DNA of 43,286 bases from [Eubacterium] saphenum (GCA_004554555.1 SFLN01000023.1:1-43286), one strand, 5' to 3'; positions 1 through 8,116 are shown, counted from the first letter of the stretch. The notes: a model not told the origin generated them from the letters alone. Translations and numbers: made by a program.

Positions 1-59
1 CTGCAAAGGAAGCGGAGGAGAACGTTGTAGAAATCGGCAACCCTACAATAGGACGCTGA
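1..59 (+). CDS. C-terminal tail of an unidentified gene (partial)
   Basis: A short open frame enters from the left edge (first complete codon at position 3) and stops at TGA 57-59. It would encode a tail ending KEAEENVVEIGNPTIGR. The terminator-like hairpin just downstream fits a gene end here. The piece is too short to assign a family, and another frame stays open to position 82, so the reading frame itself is a guess. Confidence 0.3.
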   Translation, partial: AKEAEENVVEIGNPTIGR

Positions 60-84
60 TAAAGATAACAATTTTTGAATAGAA

Positions 85-112
85 AAAGCGGTCACCGAAA
101 AGTGACCGCTTT
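85..112. terminator. Bidirectional intrinsic terminator
   Basis: A perfect hairpin with arms AAAGCGGTCAC and GTGACCGCTTT around CGAAAA lies between the left-edge gene and the 3' end of the minus-strand Fe-S operon. A-rich sequence on the left gives the T run for minus-strand transcripts; TTGGTTTTG serves the plus strand. Confidence 0.8.
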
Positions 113-138
113 GGTTTTGTGTTTGGATTTTGCGGGGA

Positions 139-1140
139 TTAGCCCTTCATAGCCTCTTCAACCGCAACCGCACAAGCAACAGTAGCGCCAACCATGGGGT
201 TGTTGCCCATACCGATAAGACCCATCATCTCAACGTGCGCGGGAACGGAGGAAGAACCTGCGAACTGCGCGTCGGAGTGCATACGGCCCATGGTATCGGT
301 CATACCGTAGGAAGCGGGGCCTGCTGCCATATTGTCGGGGTGGAGGGTACGACCTGTACCGCCACCCGAAGCAACGGAGAAATACTTCTTACCCTTGTCG
401 TTGCACTCTTTCTTGTAGGTGCCGGCAACGGGGTGCTGGAAACGGGTGGGGTTGGTGGAGTTACCGGTGATGGAAACGTCAACGCCCTCTTTCCACATGA
501 TAGCAACGCCCTCGGTTACATCGTTTGCGCCGTAGCAGTTAACCTTTGCGCGAAGACCGGTGGAGTAAGCCTTGCGGAATACTTCCTTAACCTCGCCGGT
601 GTAGTAATCCATCTCGGTTTCAACGTATGTAAAGCCGTTAATTCTAGCGATAATCTGAGCAGCGTCCTTGCCGAGACCGTTCAAGATAACGCGCAGCGGT
701 TCCTTACGAACCTTGTTTGCCTTTTCAGCGATACCGATTGCACCCTCAGCGGCAGCGAAGCTCTCGTGACCTGCGAGGAAGCAGAAGCATTTGGTTTCGT
801 CCTCGAGGAGCATTTTGCCGAGGTTTCCGTGGCCAAGACCAACCTTTCTCTGGTCAGCAACCGAGCCGGGAATGCAGAATGCCTGGAGGCCCTCACCGAT
901 AGCAGCGGCAGCGTCCGCAGCTCTTGTGCAGCCCTTCTTGATAGCGATAGCGCAGCCTACGGTGTAAGCCCACTTAGCGTTCTCGAAGCAGATGGGCTGG
1001 ATACCCTCGGTGATTTTGTAGGGGTCGAAGCCCTTTGCCTTGCAGATATCAGCGCACTCTTCGATGGAGTTTATGCCATATTCTTTCAAGACAGCGAGAA
1101 TTTGCTTTTCGCGTCTTTCGTAAGATTCAAATAAATCCAT
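139..1140 (-). CDS. GGGtGRT protein
   Basis: This 333-residue protein belongs to the family named for its GGGTGRT motif, which is present here near residue 260 and followed by a conserved tail (MGRMHSDAQFAG, then MMGLIGMGNNPMVGA). The family is widespread in anaerobes, and its biochemical role is not established as far as I know. It lies 14 bases downstream of an IscU/NifU-like scaffold gene, the usual pairing, so a role in iron-sulfur cluster biogenesis or sulfur handling is inferred from context. The start ATG at 1140 has a strong AAGGAGG site. The protein is cytosolic, with no signal peptide or membrane segment. Both genes are probably co-transcribed from the promoter near 1900. Confidence 0.9.
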   Translation of the reverse strand: MDLFESYERREKQILAVLKEYGINSIEECADICKAKGFDPYKITEGIQPICFENAKWAYTVGCAIAIKKGCTRAADAAAAIGEGLQAFCIPGSVADQRKVGLGHGNLGKMLLEDETKCFCFLAGHESFAAAEGAIGIAEKANKVRKEPLRVILNGLGKDAAQIIARINGFTYVETEMDYYTGEVKEVFRKAYSTGLRAKVNCYGANDVTEGVAIMWKEGVDVSITGNSTNPTRFQHPVAGTYKKECNDKGKKYFSVASGGGTGRTLHPDNMAAGPASYGMTDTMGRMHSDAQFAGSSSVPAHVEMMGLIGMGNNPMVGATVACAVAVEEAMKG

Positions 1141-1154
1141 TCTTGTTTACCTCC

Positions 1155-1847
1155 TTACTGCTTTCTCGGGTCGATGAATTTAACAGCGTCAGCAACTCTG
1201 CCGTACTGTCCCTTAGCCTTCTCAAATGCGGTGTTAGCGTCATCGCCGTCCTTGATGAAGTTCATCATCTTGCCGAAATTAACAAACTTATAACCGATGA
1301 TTTCGTTATCCTCATTGAGAGCGAGGTCGGTAACGTAACCGTCGGTCATTTCGAGGTAGCGGGGGCCTTTTTTGAGGGTACCGTACATAGTACCAATCTG
1401 AGAACGAAGTCCCTTGCCGAGGTCCTCAAGACCTGCACCGATTGTAAGACCGTCCTCGGAGAACGCGCTCTGCGAACGACCGTAAACAATCTGGAGGAAC
1501 AGCTCTCTCATAGCGGTATTGATAGCGTCGCAAACGAGGTCGGTGTTGAGCGCCTCGAGAATGGTTCTGCCGGGGAGGATTTCAGCCGCCATAGCTGCGG
1601 AGTGAGTCATACCCGAGCAGCCGATAGTTTCAACAAGAGCCTCCTGGATAACGCCGCCCTTTACGTTAAGGGACAGCTTGCAGGTACCCTGCTGAGGTGC
1701 GCACCAACCGATACCGTGAGTGAAACCGTTGATGTCCGAGATTTCCTTAGCCTTAACCCACTTAGCTTCTTCGGGGATAGGCGCTGCGCCGTGAGCAACG
1801 CCCTGAGCTACGGGACACATTGCTTCGACTTCGTTAGAATAAGTCAT
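1155..1847 (-). CDS. Iron-sulfur cluster assembly scaffold protein, NifU/IscU-like
   Basis: A 230-residue cytosolic protein related to IscU/NifU-N scaffolds. The diagnostic segment is ETIGCSGMTHSAAMAAE, with the conserved cysteine and a helix matching the scaffold fold; a second Cys lies in LVCDAINTAM and others at EAMCPVAQG and WCAPQQGTC. It is longer than classical IscU (about 130 residues), as is usual for the version paired with the GGGtGRT protein. The start was placed at ATG 1847 because AAAGGAG lies at proper spacing; a longer open frame reaches 1895 but has no ribosome site. It is the first gene of a two-gene operon. The likely role is to assemble or transfer Fe-S clusters; the client is unknown. 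Confidence 0.85.
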   Translation of the reverse strand: MTYSNEVEAMCPVAQGVAHGAAPIPEEAKWVKAKEISDINGFTHGIGWCAPQQGTCKLSLNVKGGVIQEALVETIGCSGMTHSAAMAAEILPGRTILEALNTDLVCDAINTAMRELFLQIVYGRSQSAFSEDGLTIGAGLEDLGKGLRSQIGTMYGTLKKGPRYLEMTDGYVTDLALNEDNEIIGYKFVNFGKMMNFIKDGDDANTAFEKAKGQYGRVADAVKFIDPRKQ

Positions 1848-1899
1848 TGATATTTCTCCTTTTTTCCAATATTTAGCAGCATCTCTGCTATACAACTAC

Positions 1900-1939
1900 A
1901 TTATACAATATTTCGAGCAATTTTTCAAGTACTAACTTG
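1900..1939 (-). promoter_or_regulatory. Promoter of the Fe-S operon with overlapping dyad
   Basis: On the minus strand, TTGAAA (1923-1928) and TATAAT (1900-1905) are separated by exactly 17 bases. A short inverted repeat, CAAGT-ACTA-ACTTG (1926-1939), overlaps the -35 box and could be an operator. The regulator is unknown. Confidence 0.7.
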
Positions 1940-1967
1940 CAAAAAAACGTTTACAGCTATGTAAATT

Positions 1968-2873
1968 TTATTTATCCAGCCTTATAATTCCGATAACGGT
2001 TTCGTTGTATTCTCTTTCGCGCCCGTCAACGGTTCTGATACGCGGGTCATCTGGGAACTCGGCGACGCCGATATTGCCCTCGATTGTACGGAGCACGGTT
2101 CCGTCGTAATCCTCGGCAACCATACCGATATGGCTCCAGTTGTAGATTGTGTTTTCCTCGTTCCAGAGGAAGCAGACGAAATCGCCGCGCTGCGGCGTGA
2201 AATCCTCGCGGTCGGTCATAATAACGCGGCTTTGCGCGCTCTTTTTCAGCCCGTATTGAACAAGGCTGTCGAAATTCTCCTCACGGAAGCAGTAGAAATG
2301 CGCGTAACCCTTGTTGAGGAGCTGAATTGCGACATCGCAAGGGTTATACTGCTTGGAGATGCGATAGCCGTCCTTGATGAGCAAATCCGAAACAATCTCC
2401 GCGCACCATTCGCCCGTGTAGCCGAGGTCAGCGCCCGTTTGCCCGTATCTTTCCTCAAGACCTTTGATGATATCGGCAGAGTTGAAGTCGTATGTAAGCT
2501 TTGTGCTGAGCGGGTCCCAAACAACGCCCGTTGAAGAGCGCTCCTCGTAGGGGATTTTCCCGTCATCTTTGGTTGAGGAGAAGGTCGGGTTTTCAAACGT
2601 CGGCTGCTCGCTCTCGGTGCTTATTGACGTATCGGAGGAGCTTTCGCTGTCGGACGAGCTTGTTGACGAGCTCACATCGCTCGTTGAACTTGATGAAGAA
2701 CTCGTGCTGCCCGATGAACTTGCCGAAGAACTTGATGAAGAACCTGCCGATGAATTTACGGAGCTGCTTTCGATAACGGTGTAAATGGGAACGGAGCTGC
2801 TCTCCGATTTTTCCGAACAGCCGCAGGTCATTATCGCGGCAAGCGCAGCGGCAATAATTCTGAATTTTCTCAT
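1968..2873 (-). CDS. CHAP-domain lipoprotein with Ser-rich linker
   Basis: A predicted surface lipoprotein of 301 residues. It has a lipoprotein signal (basic start, hydrophobic run, TCGC with Cys19 as the lipidated residue), then about 65 residues composed almost wholly of Ser with Thr, Asp and Glu as a wall-spanning linker, then a C-terminal CHAP-type domain. The putative catalytic Cys157 lies in GEWCAEIVSD and His248 in NWSHIGMVAEDYDG. CHAP domains cleave peptidoglycan amide or peptide bonds, so cell-wall turnover is likely. The ATG at 2873 has GGAGG in front; the in-frame TTG four codons earlier is part of that ribosome site. It is a tandem paralogue of the gene just upstream on the same strand. 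Confidence 0.8.
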   Translation of the reverse strand: MRKFRIIAAALAAIMTCGCSEKSESSSVPIYTVIESSSVNSSAGSSSSSSASSSGSTSSSSSSTSDVSSSTSSSDSESSSDTSISTESEQPTFENPTFSSTKDDGKIPYEERSSTGVVWDPLSTKLTYDFNSADIIKGLEERYGQTGADLGYTGEWCAEIVSDLLIKDGYRISKQYNPCDVAIQLLNKGYAHFYCFREENFDSLVQYGLKKSAQSRVIMTDREDFTPQRGDFVCFLWNEENTIYNWSHIGMVAEDYDGTVLRTIEGNIGVAEFPDDPRIRTVDGREREYNETVIGIIRLDK

Positions 2874-2959
2874 TTTTTCCTCCAAACTGCATTGTTGTTT
2901 TTGTCTTTATGATAAAATTAACTCAATAATTAAGATGATTTTTGAGAAAAAGCTCTTTT

Positions 2960-3787
2960 TTATGTACGCTCGTCCAGTCTGATAAACCCGATAACTGTGC
3001 TGTCGTACGGTCTTTCTCGTGCTTCAACTGCGTGATAAAGCGGGTCTCTGCCTTTGCCGATATTGCCCTCGATGGTTCGGAGCACTGTTCCGTCATAATC
3101 CTCGGCAACCATTCCGATGTGGCTCCAGTTGTACTCTTCCGCTTCCTCTGTCCAAAGGTAGCAGATAAAATCGCCGCGTTTCGGGACAAATTCCTCGCGC
3201 GTTGTGTTGATAACGCGGTCGGTGTTCTGCAAGCCCCATTGAATAAGGCTGTCGTAGTTTTCTTGTCTTAAACAGTAAAAGTGAGCGAAACCGTCGTCAA
3301 GGAGCTCGATTGTGAGGTCGCAGGGGTTGTACTGATAATAAATATCGTAGCCCGCCTCGGAAATCAGCTGCGACAAAACAATCGCGCACCACTCACCCTC
3401 ATAGCCCAAATCTTCGCCGGTCATACCGTAGCGCGCTTCCAGACCTTTTATAACGTCTGCGGAAGCGAAATCATACGAGAGATTTTCGCCGAGCGGGTAC
3501 TGCCAAACGGTGCCGAGCGACGTCAAGCCCCACGGGTTTGTGAAATCGGGGGTGCTCGAGGAACTTTCTTCGCTTGAATAGCTTTCGGTTGTCGAGGAGC
3601 TTTCTGTGGAAGAGCTTTCCGAGCTTTCTGAGGAAGAACTTTCCGTGCTGCTCGAGCTTTCATCGGAGCTTTCGGGAGTGCTCACGGAAATGGTTATTTC
3701 GGATATTTTTTCGGCGGGCAATTCGGTGTTCGACTTGCACCCGCAAAGAAATACTGCAAAAACAAGCGCAGCGATGATTTTTTTCAT
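2960..3787 (-). CDS. CHAP-domain lipoprotein with Ser-rich linker (paralogue)
   Basis: A 275-residue paralogue of the neighbouring CHAP lipoprotein. The signal peptide ends FLCGC with Cys17 as the probable lipid attachment site. A Ser/Glu/Thr linker spans about residues 38-79, and the C-terminal domain carries Cys134 (GEWCAIVLSQ) and His223 (NWSHIGMVAED), the expected CHAP pair. The conserved stretch HIGMVAEDYDGTVLRTIEGNIG is identical in both proteins, while the linkers differ in length and composition, indicating tandem duplication with linker drift. The start ATG at 3787 has TAAGGAG. It is probably a peptidoglycan hydrolase anchored to the outer face of the membrane. Confidence 0.8.
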   Translation of the reverse strand: MKKIIAALVFAVFLCGCKSNTELPAEKISEITISVSTPESSDESSSSTESSSSESSESSSTESSSTTESYSSEESSSSTPDFTNPWGLTSLGTVWQYPLGENLSYDFASADVIKGLEARYGMTGEDLGYEGEWCAIVLSQLISEAGYDIYYQYNPCDLTIELLDDGFAHFYCLRQENYDSLIQWGLQNTDRVINTTREEFVPKRGDFICYLWTEEAEEYNWSHIGMVAEDYDGTVLRTIEGNIGKGRDPLYHAVEARERPYDSTVIGFIRLDERT

Positions 3788-3855
3788 AAATTACTCCTTA
3801 TTCGATAATTTTCAACATTAACGATTATATCATAAAATCAGCCTTTTGTCAATAA

Positions 3856-3883
3856 AAAATGCGGCTCTGCAGAGCCGCATTTT
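3856..3883. terminator. Terminator after pilT
   Basis: A perfect palindrome built on GCGGCTCTGCAGAGCCGC with four to five flanking A and T pairs lies just beyond the pilT stop codon. The minus-strand transcript ends in a run of six U. Confidence 0.85.
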
Positions 3884-3915
3884 GGTGAAAATTTAATGAA
3901 TTTTTGGTGTAAAAA

Positions 3916-4968
3916 TCAGCCGTTGAGCAGCTTCTTCTCCATCTCGGTCGGATTGTTGGAGTACTCGAGAGCGGTCTGATAGGTGATTTTGCCTGCCTTG
4001 TAGAGCTTTGCAAGACCTTCGATAAGCGTCTGCATACCCTGCTGAGTTGCGCCCTGCATGGTGGTTTCCATCTGCGCAACCTTGTTGGAGCGGATAAGGT
4101 TTCTGATAGCGTCCGTTCCGAGCATTATTTCAACGGCAGCGCAGCGTCCCTTGTTGTCGGAGGTGGGGATAAGCGACTGTGCGATGATACCCTCAATCAT
4201 ATTTGCGAGCTGAAGTCTTACCTGGTCTCTTGCGTCGGCAGGGCAGACGTCGATGATACGGTCGATTGTCTGAGCAGCGGACGAGGTGTGGAGAGTACCG
4301 AAAACCAAGTGACCGGTTTCTGCGGCGGTCATCGCGAGCGAAATTGTCGCGTAATCTCTCATCTCACCGATAAGGATAACGTCGGGGTCCTCACGAAGCG
4401 CACTGCGCAGCGCGTATTCAAAGTCAGGAACATCGCGGCCGATTTCGCGCTGGTGAATGGTCGCCTTTGCCAACTCATAGCGGTATTCGATAGGGTCTTC
4501 GATGGTGATGATGTGGCAGGCACGGGTTTCGTTGATGTGCTGAATCATCGCGGAGAGCGTTGTGGACTTACCTGCGCCCGTCGGACCTGTTACGAGGATA
4601 AGACCTTTTCTTTTCTTGGCAAGGTCGAGGAGAACGGGAGGCATTCCGAGTTCATCGAGCGAAGGAATTTTCGCGTTGAGCAGACGAATGGAGCAAGCGA
4701 GTCTGCCGCCCTGGTGGAACACGTTTACACGCTGACGCGCGCCGTTTTTAAGCTCGAAGGAGAAGTCGATATCCTTGCCCTCGGTGAGCTGTTTTTCCTG
4801 CTCAGCGGAGAGAATGGAAACGATGGTTCTATGTACAACCTGGTCTGAAAGCTCCTGATACTTGCGAAGCTCGCCGTTTACGCGGATAACGGTGGGAGCG
4901 CCGACGGTGAGGTGGATATCGGACGCGTTCATTTCGCGCGCCTGCATAATGAATTCTTCAAAAGTCAT
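3916..4968 (-). CDS. pilT: Type IV pilus retraction ATPase PilT
   Basis: A 350-residue hexameric secretion-type ATPase of the PilT/GspE superfamily. PilT drives depolymerisation of type IV pili at the inner face of the membrane. Walker A is GPTGAGKST (residues 128-136), the Walker B region is VILIGEMRD, the Asp box is TIEDPIEYRY, and the His box is HLVFGTLHTSSAAQTIDR. The length is typical for PilT and shorter than for PilB. No other pilus genes lie in the window; the upstream gene, 19 bases away and probably in the same operon, is CobU-like. Which motor or pilus it serves must be encoded elsewhere. Confidence 0.9.
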   Translation of the reverse strand: MTFEEFIMQAREMNASDIHLTVGAPTVIRVNGELRKYQELSDQVVHRTIVSILSAEQEKQLTEGKDIDFSFELKNGARQRVNVFHQGGRLACSIRLLNAKIPSLDELGMPPVLLDLAKKRKGLILVTGPTGAGKSTTLSAMIQHINETRACHIITIEDPIEYRYELAKATIHQREIGRDVPDFEYALRSALREDPDVILIGEMRDYATISLAMTAAETGHLVFGTLHTSSAAQTIDRIIDVCPADARDQVRLQLANMIEGIIAQSLIPTSDNKGRCAAVEIMLGTDAIRNLIRSNKVAQMETTMQGATQQGMQTLIEGLAKLYKAGKITYQTALEYSNNPTEMEKKLLNG

Positions 4969-4987
4969 AACAAATACTCCTTATCAA

Positions 4988-5530
4988 TCACTTAATTTTG
5001 AACTGAATACCGCTTGCCGAGAAATAGACCTCATCGCTTGTGTTTGCGATACGCTGATTGACGTGACCGAGAATTTCTCTGAAAACCGCGAGGTGCTTGT
5101 CAACGGGAGTAACCGAGAAGCCGGTTTCGAGAGTAATTATGGTCAAACTGCCGAAATTTTCCTCAACCTTTGCGCGAAGGTCTTGAATTTTTTCGATAAT
5201 CACCTTTTCGACGTTTTTCTTCATAACGTCGGTGATTTCATCGGTGCCGCAAAGCTCGTTGATGATAATTGCCGCAAAGGAGCTGAGGCTGTCGAAGATA
5301 ACGAATTTGTGGTCTTGAACAAGCGTTGCGGGGTTTGACGTGTCAAATCGAACTATATCCCATTGAACGCCCTGCTTCTCGTTCTCGAACTTAATTCTCT
5401 GCTTGGTATCTGCGTCCAGGTCGTAGCCTGCCTTGAGATAAAGCACATAGTCACAGCAGTGAAAATGCGTTACAGCAAATCGCGATTTTCCGCTTGCTGA
5501 GCCGCCCGTGATAAGAATTGAGTTTGCCAT
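4988..5530 (-). CDS. CobU-like P-loop protein (adenosylcobinamide kinase/guanylyltransferase family), divergent
   Basis: A 180-residue protein with the CobU P-loop (GGSASGKSRFA, residues 9-19) and the CobU C-terminal signature (FREILGHVNQRIANTSDEVYFSASGIQFKIK). CobU phosphorylates adenosylcobinamide and transfers GMP to it in cobalamin nucleotide-loop assembly. The segment that holds the guanylylated histidine in Salmonella CobU aligns here as RIKFENEKQGVQW: the HH pair is replaced by Phe48-Glu49. Guanylyltransferase activity is therefore doubtful. No other cobalamin genes are nearby. ATG at 5530 is preceded by GAAAGGAAAG; the longer frame upstream lies in the promoter region. Call the family with confidence and the function with caution. 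Confidence 0.75.
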   Translation of the reverse strand: MANSILITGGSASGKSRFAVTHFHCCDYVLYLKAGYDLDADTKQRIKFENEKQGVQWDIVRFDTSNPATLVQDHKFVIFDSLSSFAAIIINELCGTDEITDVMKKNVEKVIIEKIQDLRAKVEENFGSLTIITLETGFSVTPVDKHLAVFREILGHVNQRIANTSDEVYFSASGIQFKIK

Positions 5531-5628
5531 TCCGTTCTTTCCTTTCGTAAAAAAATAAGGAATAAAGTGATACACTATAATTATAGCACACTTTATTGAA
5601 AAAGTAAATAGTTTTGCAAAAATTTTGC

Positions 5629-5657
5629 TTGCAAACAAAAACAAAAAATGCTATAAT
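5629..5657 (+). promoter_or_regulatory. Promoter of nadA-mnmA
   Basis: TTGCAA (5629-5634) and TATAAT (5652-5657) have a 17-base spacer that ends in TGC, giving an extended -10. The opposite strand also has TATAAT with TGC in front (near 5574-5582), probably serving the cobU-like gene, so this interval is a divergent promoter region. Confidence 0.7.
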
Positions 5658-5705
5658 GAAAATATGATAATTCGGCAAAAATAACAAATACGGAAGGAAA
5701 CGGCT

Positions 5706-6623
5706 ATGATAAAGGATATACAAGAAGAGATTATTCGTTTGAAGAAGGAACGAGGCGCGGTTATTCTGGCACACTGCTATCAGACGCACGACATTCTGGA
5801 GGTCGCGGATTATGTCGGCGACAGCTTCGGTTTGGCTCAAAACGCCCGCAAAACGGACGCTCAAACCGTGATAATGTGCGGAGTGCGGTTTATGGCGGAA
5901 ACCGTGAAAATTCTCTGCCCGGAAAAGACGGTGCTCCTGCCCGAAGCGGACGCAGGCTGTCCGATGGCGGAGATGATTTCGCCCGATAAGCTCCGCGAGC
6001 TGCGCAATCGTTACCCCGAGCACGCGGTTGTCGCTTACATCAACACAACCGCCGAGCTGAAAACGCTCTGCGATGTCTGCGTCACCTCGTCATCTGCTCC
6101 GAAAATCATCAAGAGAATGAGCGCGGACAAAATTCTGTTCATTCCCGACAAGAATTTGGGTTCGTACATTGCCGCGCAGTGCCCCGACAAGGAAATCGTG
6201 ACCGCGCAGGGCTGCTGTCCCGTTCACGCGGCGATAACCGAGGCTGACGTCAAGGAAGCGAAAGAGGCTCACCCGAACGCGCTTCTTCTCGTTCACCCCG
6301 AGTGCCACAGGACTGTTGTCAAGCACGCGGATTTTGTCGGCAGTACAACCGAGATTATGGATTTTGCGAAAAATTCGCCCGCCGAGGAGTTCATCATCGG
6401 CACCGAAAACAGCATCGTTCAGCACCTCGGCATCGACTGCCCCGAGAAGCGCTTTTTTCCGCTCTCGAAGAACTTTATTTGCAGAAATATGCAGCTCACG
6501 AAGCTGTCGAGCCTTTTGCACTGCTTGAAAGGCAACTACGGCGAGGAAATCACAATGCCCGAGGAAACGCGCCTGCTTGCGAAAAAATCGATTGATGAAA
6601 TGCTGAGGCTGGGCAATGGATAA
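5706..6623 (+). CDS. nadA: Quinolinate synthase NadA
   Basis: A 305-residue [4Fe-4S] enzyme that condenses iminoaspartate with dihydroxyacetone phosphate to quinolinate in de novo NAD synthesis. The N-terminal AHCYQ, VGDSFGLAQ and CGVRFMAE motifs are present. The three cluster ligands match the family: Cys85 (AGCPMAE), Cys171 (GCCPVH) and Cys259 (FICRNM), with spacings close to those in Thermotoga NadA. The length is that of the short NadA form. NadB and NadC are not in the window. The stop codon overlaps the mnmA start by eight bases, indicating translational coupling. Confidence 0.95.
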   Translation: MIKDIQEEIIRLKKERGAVILAHCYQTHDILEVADYVGDSFGLAQNARKTDAQTVIMCGVRFMAETVKILCPEKTVLLPEADAGCPMAEMISPDKLRELRNRYPEHAVVAYINTTAELKTLCDVCVTSSSAPKIIKRMSADKILFIPDKNLGSYIAAQCPDKEIVTAQGCCPVHAAITEADVKEAKEAHPNALLLVHPECHRTVVKHADFVGSTTEIMDFAKNSPAEEFIIGTENSIVQHLGIDCPEKRFFPLSKNFICRNMQLTKLSSLLHCLKGNYGEEITMPEETRLLAKKSIDEMLRLGNG

Positions 6624-7689
6624 GGCACTGATTGCGATGAGCGGCGGCGTGGACAGCTCGGTTGCGGCGGCGCTGATGAAGCAGGCGGGGTACGAGTGCA
6701 TTGGCGTGACGATGAAGCTGCACGGTGAGGACGGCGAGCCTTGCGGGGAGCGCTCGTGCTGCACGGCAAGCGACGCCGAGGACGCGCGCGGTGTGTGCTT
6801 CAAGCTCGGAATGAAGTATTATGTGTTCAATTTCACGGGCGATTTTGAGAAAGAGGTTGTTGACCGTTTTGTGAATGCGTATGAAAACGGCTGCACTCCC
6901 AATCCTTGTATCGACTGCAACCGCTATATGAAATTCGAGCGGCTTTTTCGGCGCGGGCAGGAGCTTGGCTGCGACTATATTGTCACGGGGCATTACGCGA
7001 GAGTTGAGTACGACGAGGAGCGCGGGCGCTGGCTGTTGAAGAAGAGCTTGAACGCAGCGAAAGACCAGAGCTATGTGCTGTATTCACTCACGCAGGAGCA
7101 GCTCGCGCACGTCAAATTCCCGCTCGGCGAGTTCACGGACAAGGAGCAGGTGAGGGCGCTTGCCGCGGAGCTTGACCTTGTAAACGCCGATAAAAAGGAC
7201 TCGCAGGACATCTGCTTTGTGCCGGACGGGGACTATGTTGGATTTATCGAGCGGCACACGGGGAAAACCTATCCCGAAGGCGATTTCATCGGATTGAACG
7301 GTGAAATTTACGGAAAGCACAAGGGAATTATCGGCTACACGATAGGGCAGCGCAAGGGGCTTGGGCTGTCGTTCCCGCAGCCGATGTATGTTGTGGCGAA
7401 AAATCTCGCGGAGAACACGGTTACGCTTGCGCCCGAAAGCGAGCTGTACAGAACAACGCTCACGGCGCGCGATTTCAACTGGATATCCTTGGAAAAACCG
7501 CCGCGAGAGCCTGTTCGGGTGACCGCGAGAACGCGTTATCACGCGAAGGAAGCTGCGGCAGCTGCCTGGGCTGAGGAGGACGGCACGGTTGTTGTTCAGT
7601 TTGACGAACCGCAGCGTGCGATTGCCTCGGGACAGGCGGTTGTGTTGTACGATGGTGATGTTGTGGTTGGCGGCGGCACGATTGTGTAA
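6616..7689 (+). CDS. mnmA: tRNA-specific 2-thiouridylase MnmA
   Basis: A 357-residue cytosolic enzyme that thiolates U34 of tRNA Lys, Glu and Gln using ATP and a persulfide donor. The PP-loop is AMSGGVDSSVAA near the N terminus; the catalytic Cys is in NPCIDCNRYMKF and the second Cys in DSQDICFVPDGDY. The central and C-terminal barrels are complete (GQRKGLGLS, then ASGQAVVLYDGDVVVGGGTI). The start ATG lies inside the last codons of nadA. The pairing of nadA with mnmA may reflect shared cysteine-sulfur chemistry, but that is inference. Confidence 0.95.
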   Translation: MDKALIAMSGGVDSSVAAALMKQAGYECIGVTMKLHGEDGEPCGERSCCTASDAEDARGVCFKLGMKYYVFNFTGDFEKEVVDRFVNAYENGCTPNPCIDCNRYMKFERLFRRGQELGCDYIVTGHYARVEYDEERGRWLLKKSLNAAKDQSYVLYSLTQEQLAHVKFPLGEFTDKEQVRALAAELDLVNADKKDSQDICFVPDGDYVGFIERHTGKTYPEGDFIGLNGEIYGKHKGIIGYTIGQRKGLGLSFPQPMYVVAKNLAENTVTLAPESELYRTTLTARDFNWISLEKPPREPVRVTARTRYHAKEAAAAAWAEEDGTVVVQFDEPQRAIASGQAVVLYDGDVVVGGGTIV

Positions 7690-7704
7690 ATTGCACAAAA
7701 TGTA

Positions 7705-7740
7705 AAATGCCCGTAAAGCGTTGGCTCACGGGCATTTGTT
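7705..7740. terminator. Terminator between mnmA and the DUF378 gene
   Basis: The hairpin arms are AAATGCCCGT (7705-7714) and ACGGGCATTT (7728-7737), followed by TGTT. It lies at a convergent junction and can serve both strands. Confidence 0.75.
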
Positions 7741-7943
7741 TATACTTCTTCGGCGATAATGCGTCTGCGGAAGAGCATCGGAATAGCCCAAATTGCCGCA
7801 AGCGCGACCAGAATATACACAATTCGGGCGAAAATCGAGCCTTGACCGCCGAGCGCCCAGGCTACCAGGTCAAAGCCGAAAATTCCGACCAAGCCCCAGT
7901 TCAGCCCGCCGATTATCATCAGCGTAAGTGCCAGCTTGTCCAA
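7740..7943 (-). CDS. DUF378 small membrane protein
   Basis: A 67-residue protein with two hydrophobic helices. The family signature DKLALTLMIIGGLNWGLVGIFGFD is at its start and ends in the membrane-exit sequence LFRRRIIAEEV. I chose the TTG at 7943 because GAGGAGGGA lies directly upstream at correct spacing and the product then has the usual length for DUF378; the open frame extends 40 codons further without any ribosome site. The function of the family is unknown. It is a single-gene transcript converging on mnmA. Confidence 0.75.
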   Translation of the reverse strand: MDKLALTLMIIGGLNWGLVGIFGFDLVAWALGGQGSIFARIVYILVALAAIWAIPMLFRRRIIAEEV

Positions 7944-8087
7944 AAAAAATCCCTCCTCTCGATGCTTTTCATCATTATTTTGCGACTTTTGCAATTTAAT
8001 ATAAGCGGTAAGATTTTCTTTTTTGTACGGTTTGAACAGCCAATATTTGGTCAAATTTAACAAAATTTTGTAATTTTAAAAAAGCCC

Positions 8088-8116
8088 TTGACAAATCGGG
8101 ACAAATGTTGTAAAAT
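8088..8116 (+). promoter_or_regulatory. Promoter of the tRNA cluster
   Basis: TTGACA (8088-8093) and TAAAAT (8111-8116) are 17 bases apart, with the first tRNA starting 25 bases after the -10 box. Confidence 0.8.

Noticed and set aside
130..1134. Long plus-strand frame opposite the GGGtGRT gene
   Set aside because: Antisense to a conserved gene with a good ribosome site; its translation matches nothing and has no start signal.
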